A DNA stretch of 59,910 nucleotides. Origin: OM182 bacterium MED-G24. GTDB taxonomy: Bacteria > Pseudomonadota > Gammaproteobacteria > Pseudomonadales > Azotimanducaceae. Positions 32,928-42,552 of this stretch are shown here, piece after piece. The stretch covers positions 1 to 59,910 of the forward strand of contig NTKD01000006.1 in assembly GCA_002457275.1 (NCBI GenBank), written 5' to 3'. The notes beneath the pieces are model-generated. The model was not told where the DNA came from and did not search any database. It saw nothing but the letters and a program-made list of their open reading frames with translations. The position numbers and the translations under genes are program-made. Within the stretch, counting starts at the first letter, position 1; every line of letters starts with the position of its first letter.

Positions 32928-34076
32928 CTATTGACCAGTTAGCATACTGTTGATGTCTTTGGGCTGGACACTGTCGCCCAGATTGTTACCCCAAGCATTA
33001 CGTTCATAGGTCGTCACCGCGGCGATTTCGGAGGGGCTCAGCTGCGATGCAAACGCCTGCATCGCCGTCCCCGGTTTACCATTAAGGATAATATCAATGT
33101 GCGCATCTATATCACCGACTGCGATACCTTGACCGACTAGTGACGGGAAGGCCGGTGGCAATCCCTGACCATTGACCTGGTGGCATGCTGCGCAGGCGCG
33201 GAGATAAACCTCTTCGCCCGTCGTCATCAGCTCGTCCATTGTCCATGTCTTGCCAGTCTCATTCCATGCCTGCTGTGCTGCCTGCTTCTGATCCGCAAGC
33301 CATGCATCATATTCCGGTCGTTCAACAGCATGAACGACAACGGGCATGAAACCATGGTCCTTACCACAGAGCTCTGCACATTGCCCTCGGTATATACCAG
33401 GCTCCTCAGCAATAGCCCAGGACTCGTGGATGAACCCGGGAACGGCATCCTTTTTTACTGCAAAGTCAGGGACCCACCAGGCGTGAATAACGTCCTCAGC
33501 GGTGATAAGAAAACGAATTCGCGTATCCGTGGGAATCACAAGAGGATTGTCGACATCCAACAGATAGTGTTCCCGCTTGGCTGCGCGATTATAGATTTCA
33601 TCCGGCGGCGTCAGCAGATTGGACATGAACTTCACCTGTGTCGCAGGGTTGGGATCATCGTCAATATAGGTGTATTGCCATTTCCACTGATAACCGCGCA
33701 CTTCGATATCGATTTCTGCGTCACCCGCGTCATACATGGCATTCAGCGTGGTTGTCGCCGGGATCGCCATCGCCACCAATATGAAAATAGGAATGACTGT
33801 CCAGAGAATCTCCAGTTGATGATTGTCCTGGAAATCTGCTGGCTCGTGCCCCAGAGATTTCCGGTGCATCAGCATCGAGATGATCATGACGCCAAACACC
33901 ACCACCCCAATGAGACAACAAATGATAAAAATCAACATATGCAGGTCATATACTTCTCGGCTGATCTGGGTCACCCCTTCACGCAGATTGATATCGTCCC
34001 AGCCTGCAAACGCGGCACTACTGATTGTGATCAGTGCGAACGAGATGAGCCATTTGAGCTGCATCAATTTCATCAT
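32928..34076 (-). CDS. coxB: Cytochrome c oxidase subunit II fused to a cytochrome c domain
   Basis: The 382-residue protein has a signal peptide (ending AFA), two transmembrane helices, the CuA domain with [15 protein letters not shown], and a C-terminal c-type heme domain with CAACH (about 290-375) and a Met ligand in PGTAMQAF. This is the caa3-type form, in which the attached heme passes electrons to CuA. ATG 34076 (MMKLMQLK) precedes the signal peptide; an earlier in-frame start lacks support. It is the first gene of the cox operon. Confidence 0.97.
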   Translation of the reverse strand: MMKLMQLKWLISFALITISSAAFAGWDDINLREGVTQISREVYDLHMLIFIICCLIGVVVFGVMIISMLMHRKSLGHEPADFQDNHQLEILWTVIPIFILVAMAIPATTTLNAMYDAGDAEIDIEVRGYQWKWQYTYIDDDPNPATQVKFMSNLLTPPDEIYNRAAKREHYLLDVDNPLVIPTDTRIRFLITAEDVIHAWWVPDFAVKKDAVPGFIHESWAIAEEPGIYRGQCAELCGKDHGFMPVVVHAVERPEYDAWLADQKQAAQQAWNETGKTWTMDELMTTGEEVYLRACAACHQVNGQGLPPAFPSLVGQGIAVGDIDAHIDIILNGKPGTAMQAFASQLSPSEIAAVTTYERNAWGNNLGDSVQPKDINSMLTGQ

Positions 34077-34440
34077 ATTCGGACACTCCAACTGTCTCAC
34101 CTGCCGTGCATTACCCTGCACATTTCTGGCATCTGCCTTGTCGCCCCGTTGCCGGTGCTGATTCCCTGCTATATTTTTATCGGCCTGTTTAGAAGCTACT
34201 TTCTTCGATCCAACTGTAGGATCGTTGATCGCGTTTTCAAGCCTTTGTCATCGGGCAATTAACATCTCACCATACCTCAGCCCCACACCCACACTGGCGG
34301 ACAGTGCAGCAGGTCGTCAAAATCGCTCAAAGAGATTCACAGCGGTCGCAGACCGGGCTGGTAAAAGCGCCGCAATTATAGGCGCCGAGTGATTGTTTCT
34401 CAACCGCGCAAAACCGCATTATGGCTGCCATTGCGCCGTA
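34077..34440. other. 364-bp intergenic region upstream of coxB
   Basis: No gene was recognised. It must include the cox operon promoter on the minus strand and the 3' flank of the YheV-like gene. A short inverted repeat GATCC-7-GGATC lies at 34207-34223 and overlaps a possible -10 element. Confidence 0.55.
34213..34240 (-). promoter_or_regulatory. Possible cox operon promoter
   Basis: On the minus strand TTGAAA (34240-34235) is followed after 16 bases by TACAGT (34218-34213). It lies about 140 bp upstream of the coxB ATG. The -10 is weak (4/6), so this is tentative. Confidence 0.33.
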
Positions 34441-34668
34441 TTAGTGACGTTTTGGCGGTGGATCTTCCGGGATGACGATCCGAACCGGGTCACCATCGCC
34501 GTGAAGAGGTGGTTCAAGTCGTTCACTGAACCGGCATCGTGTGCAGGCACGCACACGGGACTCGCCGCCGGCATCGCTTACAACATCAACAAATAACGTA
34601 TCCTGCAGACCGCAGGACGGGCAGACAGCACCTGCTATGAATCGTCGCCCTCGCTTTATGGAAGTCAA
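34441..34668 (-). CDS. YheV/DUF2387-like zinc-ribbon protein
   Basis: A 75-residue protein starts at a TTG that overlaps the aroE stop codon (TTGA). It contains RRFIAGAVCPSCGLQDTL and later ACTRCRFSE, giving a four-cysteine zinc ribbon of the YheV/DUF2387 family, whose function is unknown. The C-terminal tail (Pro-rich, PEDPPPKRH) is longer than the E. coli YheV. The upstream open frame lies inside aroE and is not coding. Confidence 0.82.
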   Translation of the reverse strand: MTSIKRGRRFIAGAVCPSCGLQDTLFVDVVSDAGGESRVRACTRCRFSERLEPPLHGDGDPVRIVIPEDPPPKRH

Positions 34669-35477
34669 CGTAACCCATCCCGGATCCGCCCGATGACGAC
34701 GGCTGTTTCCGGTGACTGGCCTGTCCATAGATAGAAGGCCACTGCCGCTTGCTCGACCAGCATCCCAAGACCATCCGCACAAACCCGGGCACCCGCCTCA
34801 CTGGCCCAGGCGTTGAAGGCCGTGGTACCGACGCCATAGACCATGTCATAGGCATGGGTGCCTGACGAGATGACTCTCCCTGGCAGGTCGGGCACGGCAC
34901 CCGAGAGCCCTGCGGAGGTCGCATTGATCACGAGGTCATAGGCGTCCTCAAGTGCATCGGAGTCAAGCGCCGCAACAACGGACGATTGTTCTACTTGACT
35001 AGATACCAGATCCGTCGCACGAGGTAACGTGCGGTTGGTGATGTGCACACAGGCAGGTTGGGCCGACAGCAACGAAGGCAATACACCTCGGGCTGCACCC
35101 CCGGCACCAAGCAGCAGAATGCGCCGATCCCGCAGCAGCCAACCCAGATTAGCGACCAGATCTCGCAGCAAGCCTTCACCATCGGTGTTATCGCCGTGCA
35201 GTTTGCCGTCATCGATGACGACGGTATTCACCGCGCCTGTATCCTGAGCGACCTCACTCAATGTATCGCATCTTGCGACGACCAACTCCTTGAAAGGTAC
35301 AGTACAGTTGAAGCCACGTACACCCGATAAGACCAGGTCCGAGACGGTGTCCTCAAAACGTTCCGGGCGGATTTTTCGGTAATCAATCGACACACCACAC
35401 TGATCAGCAAAAGACTGGTGGATTTCCGGTGACCGGCTGTGTTCTACCGGGTCGCCCAGTACCGCTAAACGGATCAC
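34665..35477 (-). CDS. aroE: Shikimate dehydrogenase
   Basis: AroE reduces 3-dehydroshikimate to shikimate with NADPH. The 270-residue protein shows GDPVEHSRSPEIHQSF (substrate-binding Ser pair), NCTVPFKE with the catalytic Lys, GDNTDGEGL with the catalytic Asp, and GAGGAARGVLPS plus NRTLPRA for NADP binding. The start overlaps the tsaC stop by four bases. Confidence 0.96.
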   Translation of the reverse strand: MIRLAVLGDPVEHSRSPEIHQSFADQCGVSIDYRKIRPERFEDTVSDLVLSGVRGFNCTVPFKELVVARCDTLSEVAQDTGAVNTVVIDDGKLHGDNTDGEGLLRDLVANLGWLLRDRRILLLGAGGAARGVLPSLLSAQPACVHITNRTLPRATDLVSSQVEQSSVVAALDSDALEDAYDLVINATSAGLSGAVPDLPGRVISSGTHAYDMVYGVGTTAFNAWASEAGARVCADGLGMLVEQAAVAFYLWTGQSPETAVVIGRIRDGLR

Positions 35478-36061
35478 CCGCGAATCTCCCGCCCGGTTCT
35501 CAGTTCAATGATCCGGGAAGGTTTGCCCATTCCCGCAGTCTGTCCCTCAACGTAGACAACCGAGGACCCGAAATACGCTTCGGCCTCAGACGACGTGCGT
35601 GCTGGCTCCAGACCACTTGGGTTCGCCGACGTCGATACGATCGGACCGCCAACAGCGTCGCAAAGGGCTTGAATGGTTGGATGCATCGAGACACGAATTG
35701 CTACGGATTCATGTTGACCACGAATCCAATTCGGTGCGATTTCTGTATCAGGAATCAATAGGGTAACTGGTCCAGGCCAGTGATCCACGAGCCTCTCCCG
35801 TTCCTTGATGGTCAACTGACCCAGATACGGCTCTACCTGAGAGATCTCACCCGCTACCAGTATCAGTCCCGCTTCGACAGGCCTGTCTTTCAAAGTCAGA
35901 ATCCGCCGAACCGCTTCTTCGTTTGCGGGCAGGCCGCCCAATCCCCATACCCCTTCTGTGGGATAGGCGATAACGCCCCCGGCACGCAGGTGGACGACAA
36001 CACTCGCCATTTCATCCGCGCAGCTCGTCGTGTCTGGACGCACCATCTGACCAGTCAGCAA
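35474..36061 (-). CDS. tsaC: Threonylcarbamoyl-AMP synthase TsaC (YrdC/Sua5 family)
   Basis: TsaC makes threonylcarbamoyl-AMP for the t6A37 modification of ANN-decoding tRNAs. The 195-residue product is the short form without a Sua5 C-terminal domain. It has the YPTEGVWGLGG signature, basic residues in LKDRP, PGPVTLLIP, and SVAIRVSMHP, followed by STSANPSG. It overlaps aroE and lies downstream of the dprA remnant, as in Pseudomonas. Confidence 0.94.
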   Translation of the reverse strand: MLTGQMVRPDTTSCADEMASVVVHLRAGGVIAYPTEGVWGLGGLPANEEAVRRILTLKDRPVEAGLILVAGEISQVEPYLGQLTIKERERLVDHWPGPVTLLIPDTEIAPNWIRGQHESVAIRVSMHPTIQALCDAVGGPIVSTSANPSGLEPARTSSEAEAYFGSSVVYVEGQTAGMGKPSRIIELRTGREIRG

Positions 36062-36297
36062 ACTTGCAGAGAGCTATTGACGCATTGCGTTACCCAACAC
36101 GTTGCGCCATGCGTCGCCCAATTCGGCACTCTGCTCGCGAATTTTCTCGGCATCATTATCCCCTCGATCCTGCCGCGATCGATTTCTCAGAATCCGCGAC
36201 GACGTCCGTCACCGGCACATCAGAATACGAGCCCCTCAAAATCGCAACACAAGGGGCCAGCAGTGCTCTCCATTCCTGTTCAGTTCAACGCCGGAAA

Positions 36298-36789
36298 CTA
36301 ACTCATGTTGTGACCCCCATCAACTCCCCGAACGTATCCACCTGGCAGATGAACGATGTCGCCCTCAATTTCAAGTTCCACCAATATCGAAGTGATCTCG
36401 TTGACGTCGGAAGGATGGTGCGTCCGGATTTCATCTATGAACATCGGCTGATCTGACATCAGTAAGAGAACACGATTTCTTAGCGAGTCGGGGTTTCGCG
36501 GGCTGGAACCATCCGCTTCCGATGGGACGCCGTCCGGAGATACGCCACACTCGACCCATGCTGTTTCAGCGAGTTCCTGCAGAACGTCCAGAGACGTTGT
36601 CACGAGAGCCGCGCCATCGCGAATCAGCTGATGACACCCACCATGCCGATCGTCTGTAATCGAACCAGGCACGGCCACTACGTAGCGTTCCGGATGGTCC
36701 GGTCGAAGAATCGTGTCTCCAACTGCTTGCAGATCCAGACTGGCGGTGAGCAACAGCGCCGGAGTCAAACGAATTAATACTTTTCTCAT
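36298..36789 (-). pseudogene. dprA: Chimeric remnant: LysM-protein N-terminus fused in frame to DprA C-terminus
   Basis: Relatives carry a LysM-protein gene (divergent from def) followed by dprA. Here a single open frame from ATG 36789 begins like the LysM protein (signal peptide, then DTILRPDHPERYVV) and switches at about residue 40 to the end of DprA: VAVPGSITDDRHGGCHQLIRDGA and the C-terminal winged-helix part (ITSILVELEIEGDIVHLPGG). The LysM repeat, DprA SAM domain and most of its Rossmann fold, with the ssDNA/RecA-binding surfaces, are gone. A deletion joining two genes explains this. The 163-residue chimera could be translated and exported, but no function is likely. Confidence 0.85.
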
Positions 36790-37009
36790 CGCCGGCATCC
36801 CGTCGACATGTGAGAGAGTCCCTAATCTATAACCAACGCGTTACAATGGCGCCGATCGATCTGTGCGCCCCCGATTTATCGTCCCTGATCAGTAGACCTT
36901 GATGGTCTATGATGGTCTCCCAAGGTCGCCACAAACACTTGATTTCCCAACAGGATCATTACCTTAGCAGCACAAATTGCCCTTTTACTAGAGATACACG
37001 AAAACCCGC

Positions 37010-37513
37010 ATGGCGCGACTTAACATATTGGAATTCCCTGACCCGAGGCTTCGCAAGATCGCATCGCCGATCACCGACGTTACAGGCAAGATCGCCACAC
37101 TAGCGGATGACATGCTGGAAACCATGTATGCGGCACCCGGAATCGGGCTTGCCGCATCGCAGGTCAACGTCCACCAGCGCCTGATTGTTGTCGATGTCTC
37201 CGACGAAAAGAATGCACCGGTTGTATTGATCAACCCTCAAATCGTTTCGACCGACGGTGAGCGGGCTGCCGAAGAAGGCTGCCTGTCCATACCTGGCTTT
37301 TACGAACAGGTCACCCGACCTGCCACCATTGAAGTCGCCGCCATCAATCGCGCTGGCGACCCTTTTACGCTCGTTGCCGAGGATATGCTGGCCGTTTGTA
37401 TCCAACATGAGATGGATCATTTGGAGGGGAGGCTCTTTGTTGACTATATCTCCAACGCAAAACGCCAGATGATTCGAAAAAAGCTGATCAAACAGCAGCG
37501 ACAGCAGGCTTGA
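37010..37513 (+). CDS. def: Peptide deformylase
   Basis: Removes the formyl group from new protein N-termini. The 167-residue protein has the three PDF motifs: [18 protein letters not shown] (metal Cys) and the HEMDH metal-binding helix ([12 protein letters not shown]). It is of the type-1 class. The stop overlaps the TTG start of fmt, coupling deformylase with formyltransferase. Confidence 0.98.
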   Translation: MARLNILEFPDPRLRKIASPITDVTGKIATLADDMLETMYAAPGIGLAASQVNVHQRLIVVDVSDEKNAPVVLINPQIVSTDGERAAEEGCLSIPGFYEQVTRPATIEVAAINRAGDPFTLVAEDMLAVCIQHEMDHLEGRLFVDYISNAKRQMIRKKLIKQQRQQA

Positions 37514-38433
37514 AGCTTCTATTTACAGGAACGCCCGAGTTCGCGGCCGTGCATTTGCGAGCGCTCGCGGCGTCTTCGCATGAAATCCTGGCCGTGATCA
37601 CCCAGCCGGACCAACCTGTCGGTCGGGGACGAAAACTGACGCCGTCGGCCGTTAAACAGCAGGCGATGGCAAATGATATTCCGGTCATTCAACCGAACCG
37701 GCTGACTCGCGAAGACCTGGCACCCTATCCAGCGGACCTCATGGTGGTCGTCGCATACGGGCAGATCCTGAAACCAGGCGTCCTGTCATTTCCCCGTCGC
37801 GGTTGCGTCAATGTACATGCTTCACTGCTGCCCCGCTGGCGCGGCGCGGCGCCTATCGCTCGATCTATCCTCGCCGGGGATTCCGAGACAGGGGTCTGCC
37901 TGATGCGGATGGATGAAGGTCTCGACACCGGGGACGTACTTGCACGTGTGTCTACCGCCATCTCAACCGTGGACACCAGCGCGAGTCTTGAGATCAGGCT
38001 GGGCGAACTCGGCCAGCAGTTGCTGGTGTCGTCCCTCGATTCGTTCGATACGCTCGAACCTCAGGTCCAGTCAACGACAGGCATGACGTATGCGGCCAAG
38101 GTTAATACTGCAGAGGCCCAAATCGATTGGTGTCTGCCGTCCGATCAGGTCCGGGCGCACATCCACGGTTTCAACCCCCACCCCGGCGCTTTCAGCTACC
38201 TGGGTGAACTCAGGGTCAAATTCTGGACCGCAGAAACACATGAAGGCGGCCCTCAGGCTGCACCAGGCACAATCTCCAACTGCAACAAAAGAGGGCTGAC
38301 CGTCGCTTGCGGTGAAGGCAACCTGATGGTCACGGCACTGCAACTGCCGGTTGGCAAAGGCCGCGTGCTGGTTGGCCATGAAATACGAAACGCAGGCACC
38401 CTGAAAGTCGATGGACAGTTTGTTCGCAAATGA
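37510..38433 (+). CDS. fmt: Methionyl-tRNA formyltransferase
   Basis: Formylates initiator Met-tRNA. The 307-residue protein starts at TTG, overlapping the def stop (TTGA). It has [12 protein letters not shown], the catalytic [16 protein letters not shown] (Asn, His) and the [14 protein letters not shown] segment with the catalytic Asp, plus a C-terminal OB-like domain (about 205-305). It overlaps rsmB by four bases. Confidence 0.97.
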   Translation: MKLLFTGTPEFAAVHLRALAASSHEILAVITQPDQPVGRGRKLTPSAVKQQAMANDIPVIQPNRLTREDLAPYPADLMVVVAYGQILKPGVLSFPRRGCVNVHASLLPRWRGAAPIARSILAGDSETGVCLMRMDEGLDTGDVLARVSTAISTVDTSASLEIRLGELGQQLLVSSLDSFDTLEPQVQSTTGMTYAAKVNTAEAQIDWCLPSDQVRAHIHGFNPHPGAFSYLGELRVKFWTAETHEGGPQAAPGTISNCNKRGLTVACGEGNLMVTALQLPVGKGRVLVGHEIRNAGTLKVDGQFVRK

Positions 38434-39692
38434 GTGACTACCTCGACGCCATTCAGTCACTGATGAGCATCACCCAGCATGGCAGATCACTGGATTCCGC
38501 TCTCAAGGCGGGCGCATCTCCTTTGTGCAAACAGATCTGTTATGGGGTATTGCGCCACCATGAAGTGCTGAATCAAACCCTCGCAGGTTTACTGCGCAAG
38601 CCACTTCGCAAGAAGGACGCTGATATCAAAACACTGTTGCTGGTCGGGCTCTACGGCCTTCAACATTTGCGTCAGCCAGACCACGCAGTCGTGAATTTGG
38701 CAGTCGATACGACCAGGCACCTGCGAAAGGAATGGGCCAGTGGTCTGGTCAACGGCGTCCTGCGCAGCCAGATACGGGCACGCAAATCATCCGATAACAA
38801 TGAGGCCGTGGCTTCTCTGCCTGTCTGGTTGCACGAGCACCTGAACGCAGAGTGGAAAGATCAAGCCGCTACAGTGGCAGACGCCCTGACCCAGGCGCCA
38901 CCGATGGCCCTGCGTGTGAACACACACCGCACTAGCCGAGACGAAATGCTCGACCGGCTGAAAGACGCCGGCATCGACTGTCACCCTGGTCTATTGTCAC
39001 CCCCCTGCATTTATCTGGAGCAACCCAAGCCGGTGAACGAGATCCCAGGATTCAACGACGGCCTCCTCAGCGTTCAGGATGAAGGCGCACAACTCGCTGT
39101 CCCTCTGCTACAAACCTCCACATCGACGTCTGTTCTCGATGCTTGCGCAGCACCCGGCGGCAAGACCGGTCAGTTTGCCGAGACCCTCGGCAATCCGGGT
39201 ATGGATACGCTCACCGCGATCGACATCGCGCCCGACCGGGTCGACAAGATCAAAGACAATCTCTCGAGACTACAATTGTCCGCGCGCTTAGTCACAGCCG
39301 ATCTGGATGGTTTCGATACACAACGGTTCGACCGCATCCTGCTCGATGCTCCCTGCTCCGCGGTCGGTGTCATTCGCCGCCACCCGGACATCAAGGTGCT
39401 GCGTCGACCGACGGATATTGCTAAGCTTGCCCAGACTCAACTCAGTCTGATGACATCCGTGTGGCGTCTGCTCAACGAGGGAGGCCTGCTTCTGTACACC
39501 ACGTGTTCCATCCTGCATGCAGAGAATGATGAGGTGGTCCGACGGTTTCTCGAGGGACACACTGATGCGTCCCTGCAATCCATAGACCAGTCCTGGGGTA
39601 TCGCAACGCAATATGGTCGTCAGTTACTGCCCTCAAAGACAACACATGACGGATTCTATTTCTCGCTCATCGCGAGGACCAGTACGCCATGA
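38430..39692 (+). CDS. rsmB: 16S rRNA m5C967 methyltransferase RsmB
   Basis: Methylates C967 of 16S rRNA with SAM. The 420-residue protein has an N-terminal NusB-like RNA-binding domain (about 1-130) and a methyltransferase domain with DACAAPGGKTGQFAE, LLDAPCSAVGVIRRHPDIK (first catalytic Cys) and YTTCSILHAEND (second Cys). It lies between fmt and trkA with short overlaps on both sides. Confidence 0.96.
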   Translation: MSDYLDAIQSLMSITQHGRSLDSALKAGASPLCKQICYGVLRHHEVLNQTLAGLLRKPLRKKDADIKTLLLVGLYGLQHLRQPDHAVVNLAVDTTRHLRKEWASGLVNGVLRSQIRARKSSDNNEAVASLPVWLHEHLNAEWKDQAATVADALTQAPPMALRVNTHRTSRDEMLDRLKDAGIDCHPGLLSPPCIYLEQPKPVNEIPGFNDGLLSVQDEGAQLAVPLLQTSTSTSVLDACAAPGGKTGQFAETLGNPGMDTLTAIDIAPDRVDKIKDNLSRLQLSARLVTADLDGFDTQRFDRILLDAPCSAVGVIRRHPDIKVLRRPTDIAKLAQTQLSLMTSVWRLLNEGGLLLYTTCSILHAENDEVVRRFLEGHTDASLQSIDQSWGIATQYGRQLLPSKTTHDGFYFSLIARTSTP

Positions 39693-41068
39693 AAATCATC
39701 ATCCTCGGTGCTGGTGAGGTCGGCGGTAACCTCGCCCAGAATCTCACCAAAGAAGCCAGCGACATCACGGTCATCGACAAGAACGCTGACAGACTGAGGG
39801 AACTCCAGGATCGATTTGACATCCGGACGGTCCGGGGTATGGCCAGCCATCCCAACATCATGGCGCAAGCGGGCGCCGACGATGCCGACATGGTCATTGC
39901 GGTCACCGACAGCGATGAGGTCAACATGGTGGCTTGTCAAATCGCGCATACCGTTTTCCATACCCATATGAAGATCGCCCGGATTCGATCAACGGCCTAT
40001 CTGAACCTTGAGGAATCCGGTCTGTTCAGAAACGATGCGATGCCGGTAAATTTCATCGTCAACCCCGAGGTCATCGTCACACAGGACATTGTCCGACTGA
40101 TCGAACATCCCGGCGCGCTCCAAGTGATGAACTTTGCCGGTGGCAAGGTTCAGCTGGTCGGCATCAAGGCCTATTACGGCGGTGATCTTGTGGGACAGGA
40201 ACTGCGCTTCCTGCGGCAGCACATACCCACTGTTGACACGCGGGTCGCCGCAATCTTCCGTCAGGGTCGCCCCATCAAACCTGAAGGGGGAACCGTGATT
40301 GAGGCTGACGACGAGGTCTTCTTTCTGGCGGCGACCTCTGATATTCATGCGGTCATGAGCGAACTGAGACATGTCGAGCGCCCCAATCGACGCATCATCA
40401 TAGCGGGCGGTGGTCATATTGGCCTCGGACTGGCCAGTACGCTGGAACACCGATACGGCGTACGCGTCATCGATCGCGACAAACAGCGTTGCGAGGCTCT
40501 GTCACAAAGCCTTGATCGTGCCATCGTACTCGCCGGGGACGCATCGGACCGGGAGCTTCTCCTGATGGAGAACATCGAAGAAACCGATGTTTTTGTCGCG
40601 GTGACCAATGACGATGAAGCAAACATCATGTCCTCCCTGCTGGCGAAATCCCTGGGAGCACGCAAAGTTATCACGCTGATCAACAATCCAGCGTTCGTGG
40701 ATCTGATCGAGGGAGGCGAAATCGATATCGTGATTTCTCCACAGCAGGCGACGTTGGGGAGCATCCTCCAACACATCCGCAGGGGTGACGTGGTTACCGT
40801 CCACTCTCTTCGCCGTGGGGCTTCCGAAGCTATCGAAGCAAGCGCTCTGGGCGACAGACGCACATCGAGAGTCGTCGGAAAGACGATCGAAGAGATCAAC
40901 CTTCCCGAAGGCACAACGATTGGTGCCATCGTGCGCGGTGACGAGGTCATTATCGCCCACGACGACGTCACTGTTGAGTCCGAGGATCACCTGATTCTGT
41001 TCCTCGTCGACCGGGAACGCGTCCCCCAGGTGGAAAAACTCTTTTCCGCCCCATTCAGTCTGTTCTAA
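39689..41068 (+). CDS. trkA: Trk potassium uptake regulator TrkA
   Basis: The cytoplasmic NAD-binding subunit that gates TrkH. The 459-residue protein has two RCK halves, each with a Rossmann fold and TrkA-C domain: ILGAGEVGGNLAQNL near residue 4 and IAGGGHIGLGLAS near residue 236. ATG overlaps the rsmB stop. It is immediately followed by trkH. Confidence 0.97.
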   Translation: MKIIILGAGEVGGNLAQNLTKEASDITVIDKNADRLRELQDRFDIRTVRGMASHPNIMAQAGADDADMVIAVTDSDEVNMVACQIAHTVFHTHMKIARIRSTAYLNLEESGLFRNDAMPVNFIVNPEVIVTQDIVRLIEHPGALQVMNFAGGKVQLVGIKAYYGGDLVGQELRFLRQHIPTVDTRVAAIFRQGRPIKPEGGTVIEADDEVFFLAATSDIHAVMSELRHVERPNRRIIIAGGGHIGLGLASTLEHRYGVRVIDRDKQRCEALSQSLDRAIVLAGDASDRELLLMENIEETDVFVAVTNDDEANIMSSLLAKSLGARKVITLINNPAFVDLIEGGEIDIVISPQQATLGSILQHIRRGDVVTVHSLRRGASEAIEASALGDRRTSRVVGKTIEEINLPEGTTIGAIVRGDEVIIAHDDVTVESEDHLILFLVDRERVPQVEKLFSAPFSLF

Positions 41069-41080
41069 GGGCAGCATCGC

Positions 41081-42532
41081 ATGCCGCATCTGCGCATCGC
41101 CCTCAAGATCCTAGGGATTTTGCTGACCCTATTCAGTGGCACTTTGCTGCTGCCGCTGGCGGTTTCCTGGCTGTATGACGACGGTGTACTGGTGGTATTC
41201 AAAGATACGTTCCTGCTGATCTTTTCGGTAGGCGTACTACTCTGGATACCGTTTGCGAGGGACCAGACGGAGATGCACATCAAGGATGGATTCCTCGTCA
41301 CTTTTCTCTTCTACCTGGCGCTCGGGTTGGTTGGCGCACTCCCGTTTATCCAAGTGACGCAGATAGAGATTACCGTTGCTGACGCGATCTTCGAGTCCTT
41401 TTCAGGTTTGACAACCACCGGCGCCACGGTACTGACCGGTCTCGATCAACTGCCACCCTCGCTGCTGTTCTACCGCCAACAACTGCAATGGCTTGGTGGG
41501 ATGGGGATCATCGTACTGGCCGTCGCGATTCTCCCCATGCTCGGTATTGGCGGGATGCAGCTCTATCGTGCTGAAACACCAGGGCCCGTCAAAGACAGCA
41601 AATTGACACCTCGAATCAAACAAACCGCGCTTGCGTTGTGGTCAATCTATATTGGCCTCACCGCTGCCTGCGCGTTTGGTTATTGGGTTGCCGGGATGTC
41701 GCTGTTTGATGCGATCTGTCACAGTTTCTCGACGGTCGCCATCGGCGGCTTCTCAACCCACGACGCCAGTATCGGATATTTTAACTCAGCCGCCATTGAG
41801 TCCATTGCTGTTGTTTTCATGGTGCTCTCTGGCGTCAATTTCGGGCTGCACTTTTTCGCATTGAACGACCGCTCCTTCACGCACTACTTCAAAGATGAGG
41901 AGGTCGTTTTTTATCTGAGTATTCTCGGCATCGCGGTCATCACCGTCACTGTGATCCTCTTACTGCAAAGTGATCGTGAGTTCATCGAGGCGTTGCGCGC
42001 ATCAGTTTTTCAGGTCGTAAGCATATTCACCACCACCGGGTTCGTCACGGAGGATTTCTCGACATGGCCCAGCCTTTTGCCTTACGTCATTTTCTTCGGC
42101 GCTTTTACGGGTGCCTGTGCCGGTTCCACCGGCGGCGGCATCAAGGTTATGCGCGTCCTGCTGATCTGTAAGCAGGGGTTGCGCGAGACGTACCGACTGA
42201 TTCATCCAAATGCGATTTTTCCCATCAAGCTCAACAAGAGACCTGTTCCCAACAGGATCGTTGAGGCGATCTGGGGTTACTTCGCAATCTACGTGCTCGC
42301 ATTCCTTTTTATGCATCTCGCTATGATTGCCTGTGGGCTCGATTTCACCAGCGCATTCTCGGCCGTCGGTGCATCGATCAACAATCTTGGTCCTGGACTC
42401 GCTGATGTCGCAGCACACTATGGCGACATCAGCGATCCCGCAAAACTGATCCTTTGTTTTGCGATGATTCTTGGGCGGCTAGAAATCTTTACGCTGCTGG
42501 TGCTCTTTACGCCCATGTTCTGGCGTCGCTGA
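41081..42532 (+). CDS. trkH: Trk potassium transporter subunit TrkH
   Basis: The membrane potassium channel subunit. The 483-residue protein has about ten helices and four pore loops of the K+ filter type, visible as GLTTTGATVLTG, STVAIGGFSTHD, FTTTGFVTEDF and AVGASINNLGPG. GGGIKVMR lies in the intramembrane gate region. It forms an operon with trkA, 12 bp downstream. Confidence 0.97.
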   Translation: MPHLRIALKILGILLTLFSGTLLLPLAVSWLYDDGVLVVFKDTFLLIFSVGVLLWIPFARDQTEMHIKDGFLVTFLFYLALGLVGALPFIQVTQIEITVADAIFESFSGLTTTGATVLTGLDQLPPSLLFYRQQLQWLGGMGIIVLAVAILPMLGIGGMQLYRAETPGPVKDSKLTPRIKQTALALWSIYIGLTAACAFGYWVAGMSLFDAICHSFSTVAIGGFSTHDASIGYFNSAAIESIAVVFMVLSGVNFGLHFFALNDRSFTHYFKDEEVVFYLSILGIAVITVTVILLLQSDREFIEALRASVFQVVSIFTTTGFVTEDFSTWPSLLPYVIFFGAFTGACAGSTGGGIKVMRVLLICKQGLRETYRLIHPNAIFPIKLNKRPVPNRIVEAIWGYFAIYVLAFLFMHLAMIACGLDFTSAFSAVGASINNLGPGLADVAAHYGDISDPAKLILCFAMILGRLEIFTLLVLFTPMFWRR

Positions 42533-42552
42533 CATCGGAGCGATCGGTGGCG

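Noticed and set aside
33180-34262. 360-codon open frame on the plus strand opposite coxB
   Set aside because: Antisense shadow of a clearly conserved gene; composition is His/Arg/Cys-rich with no domain.
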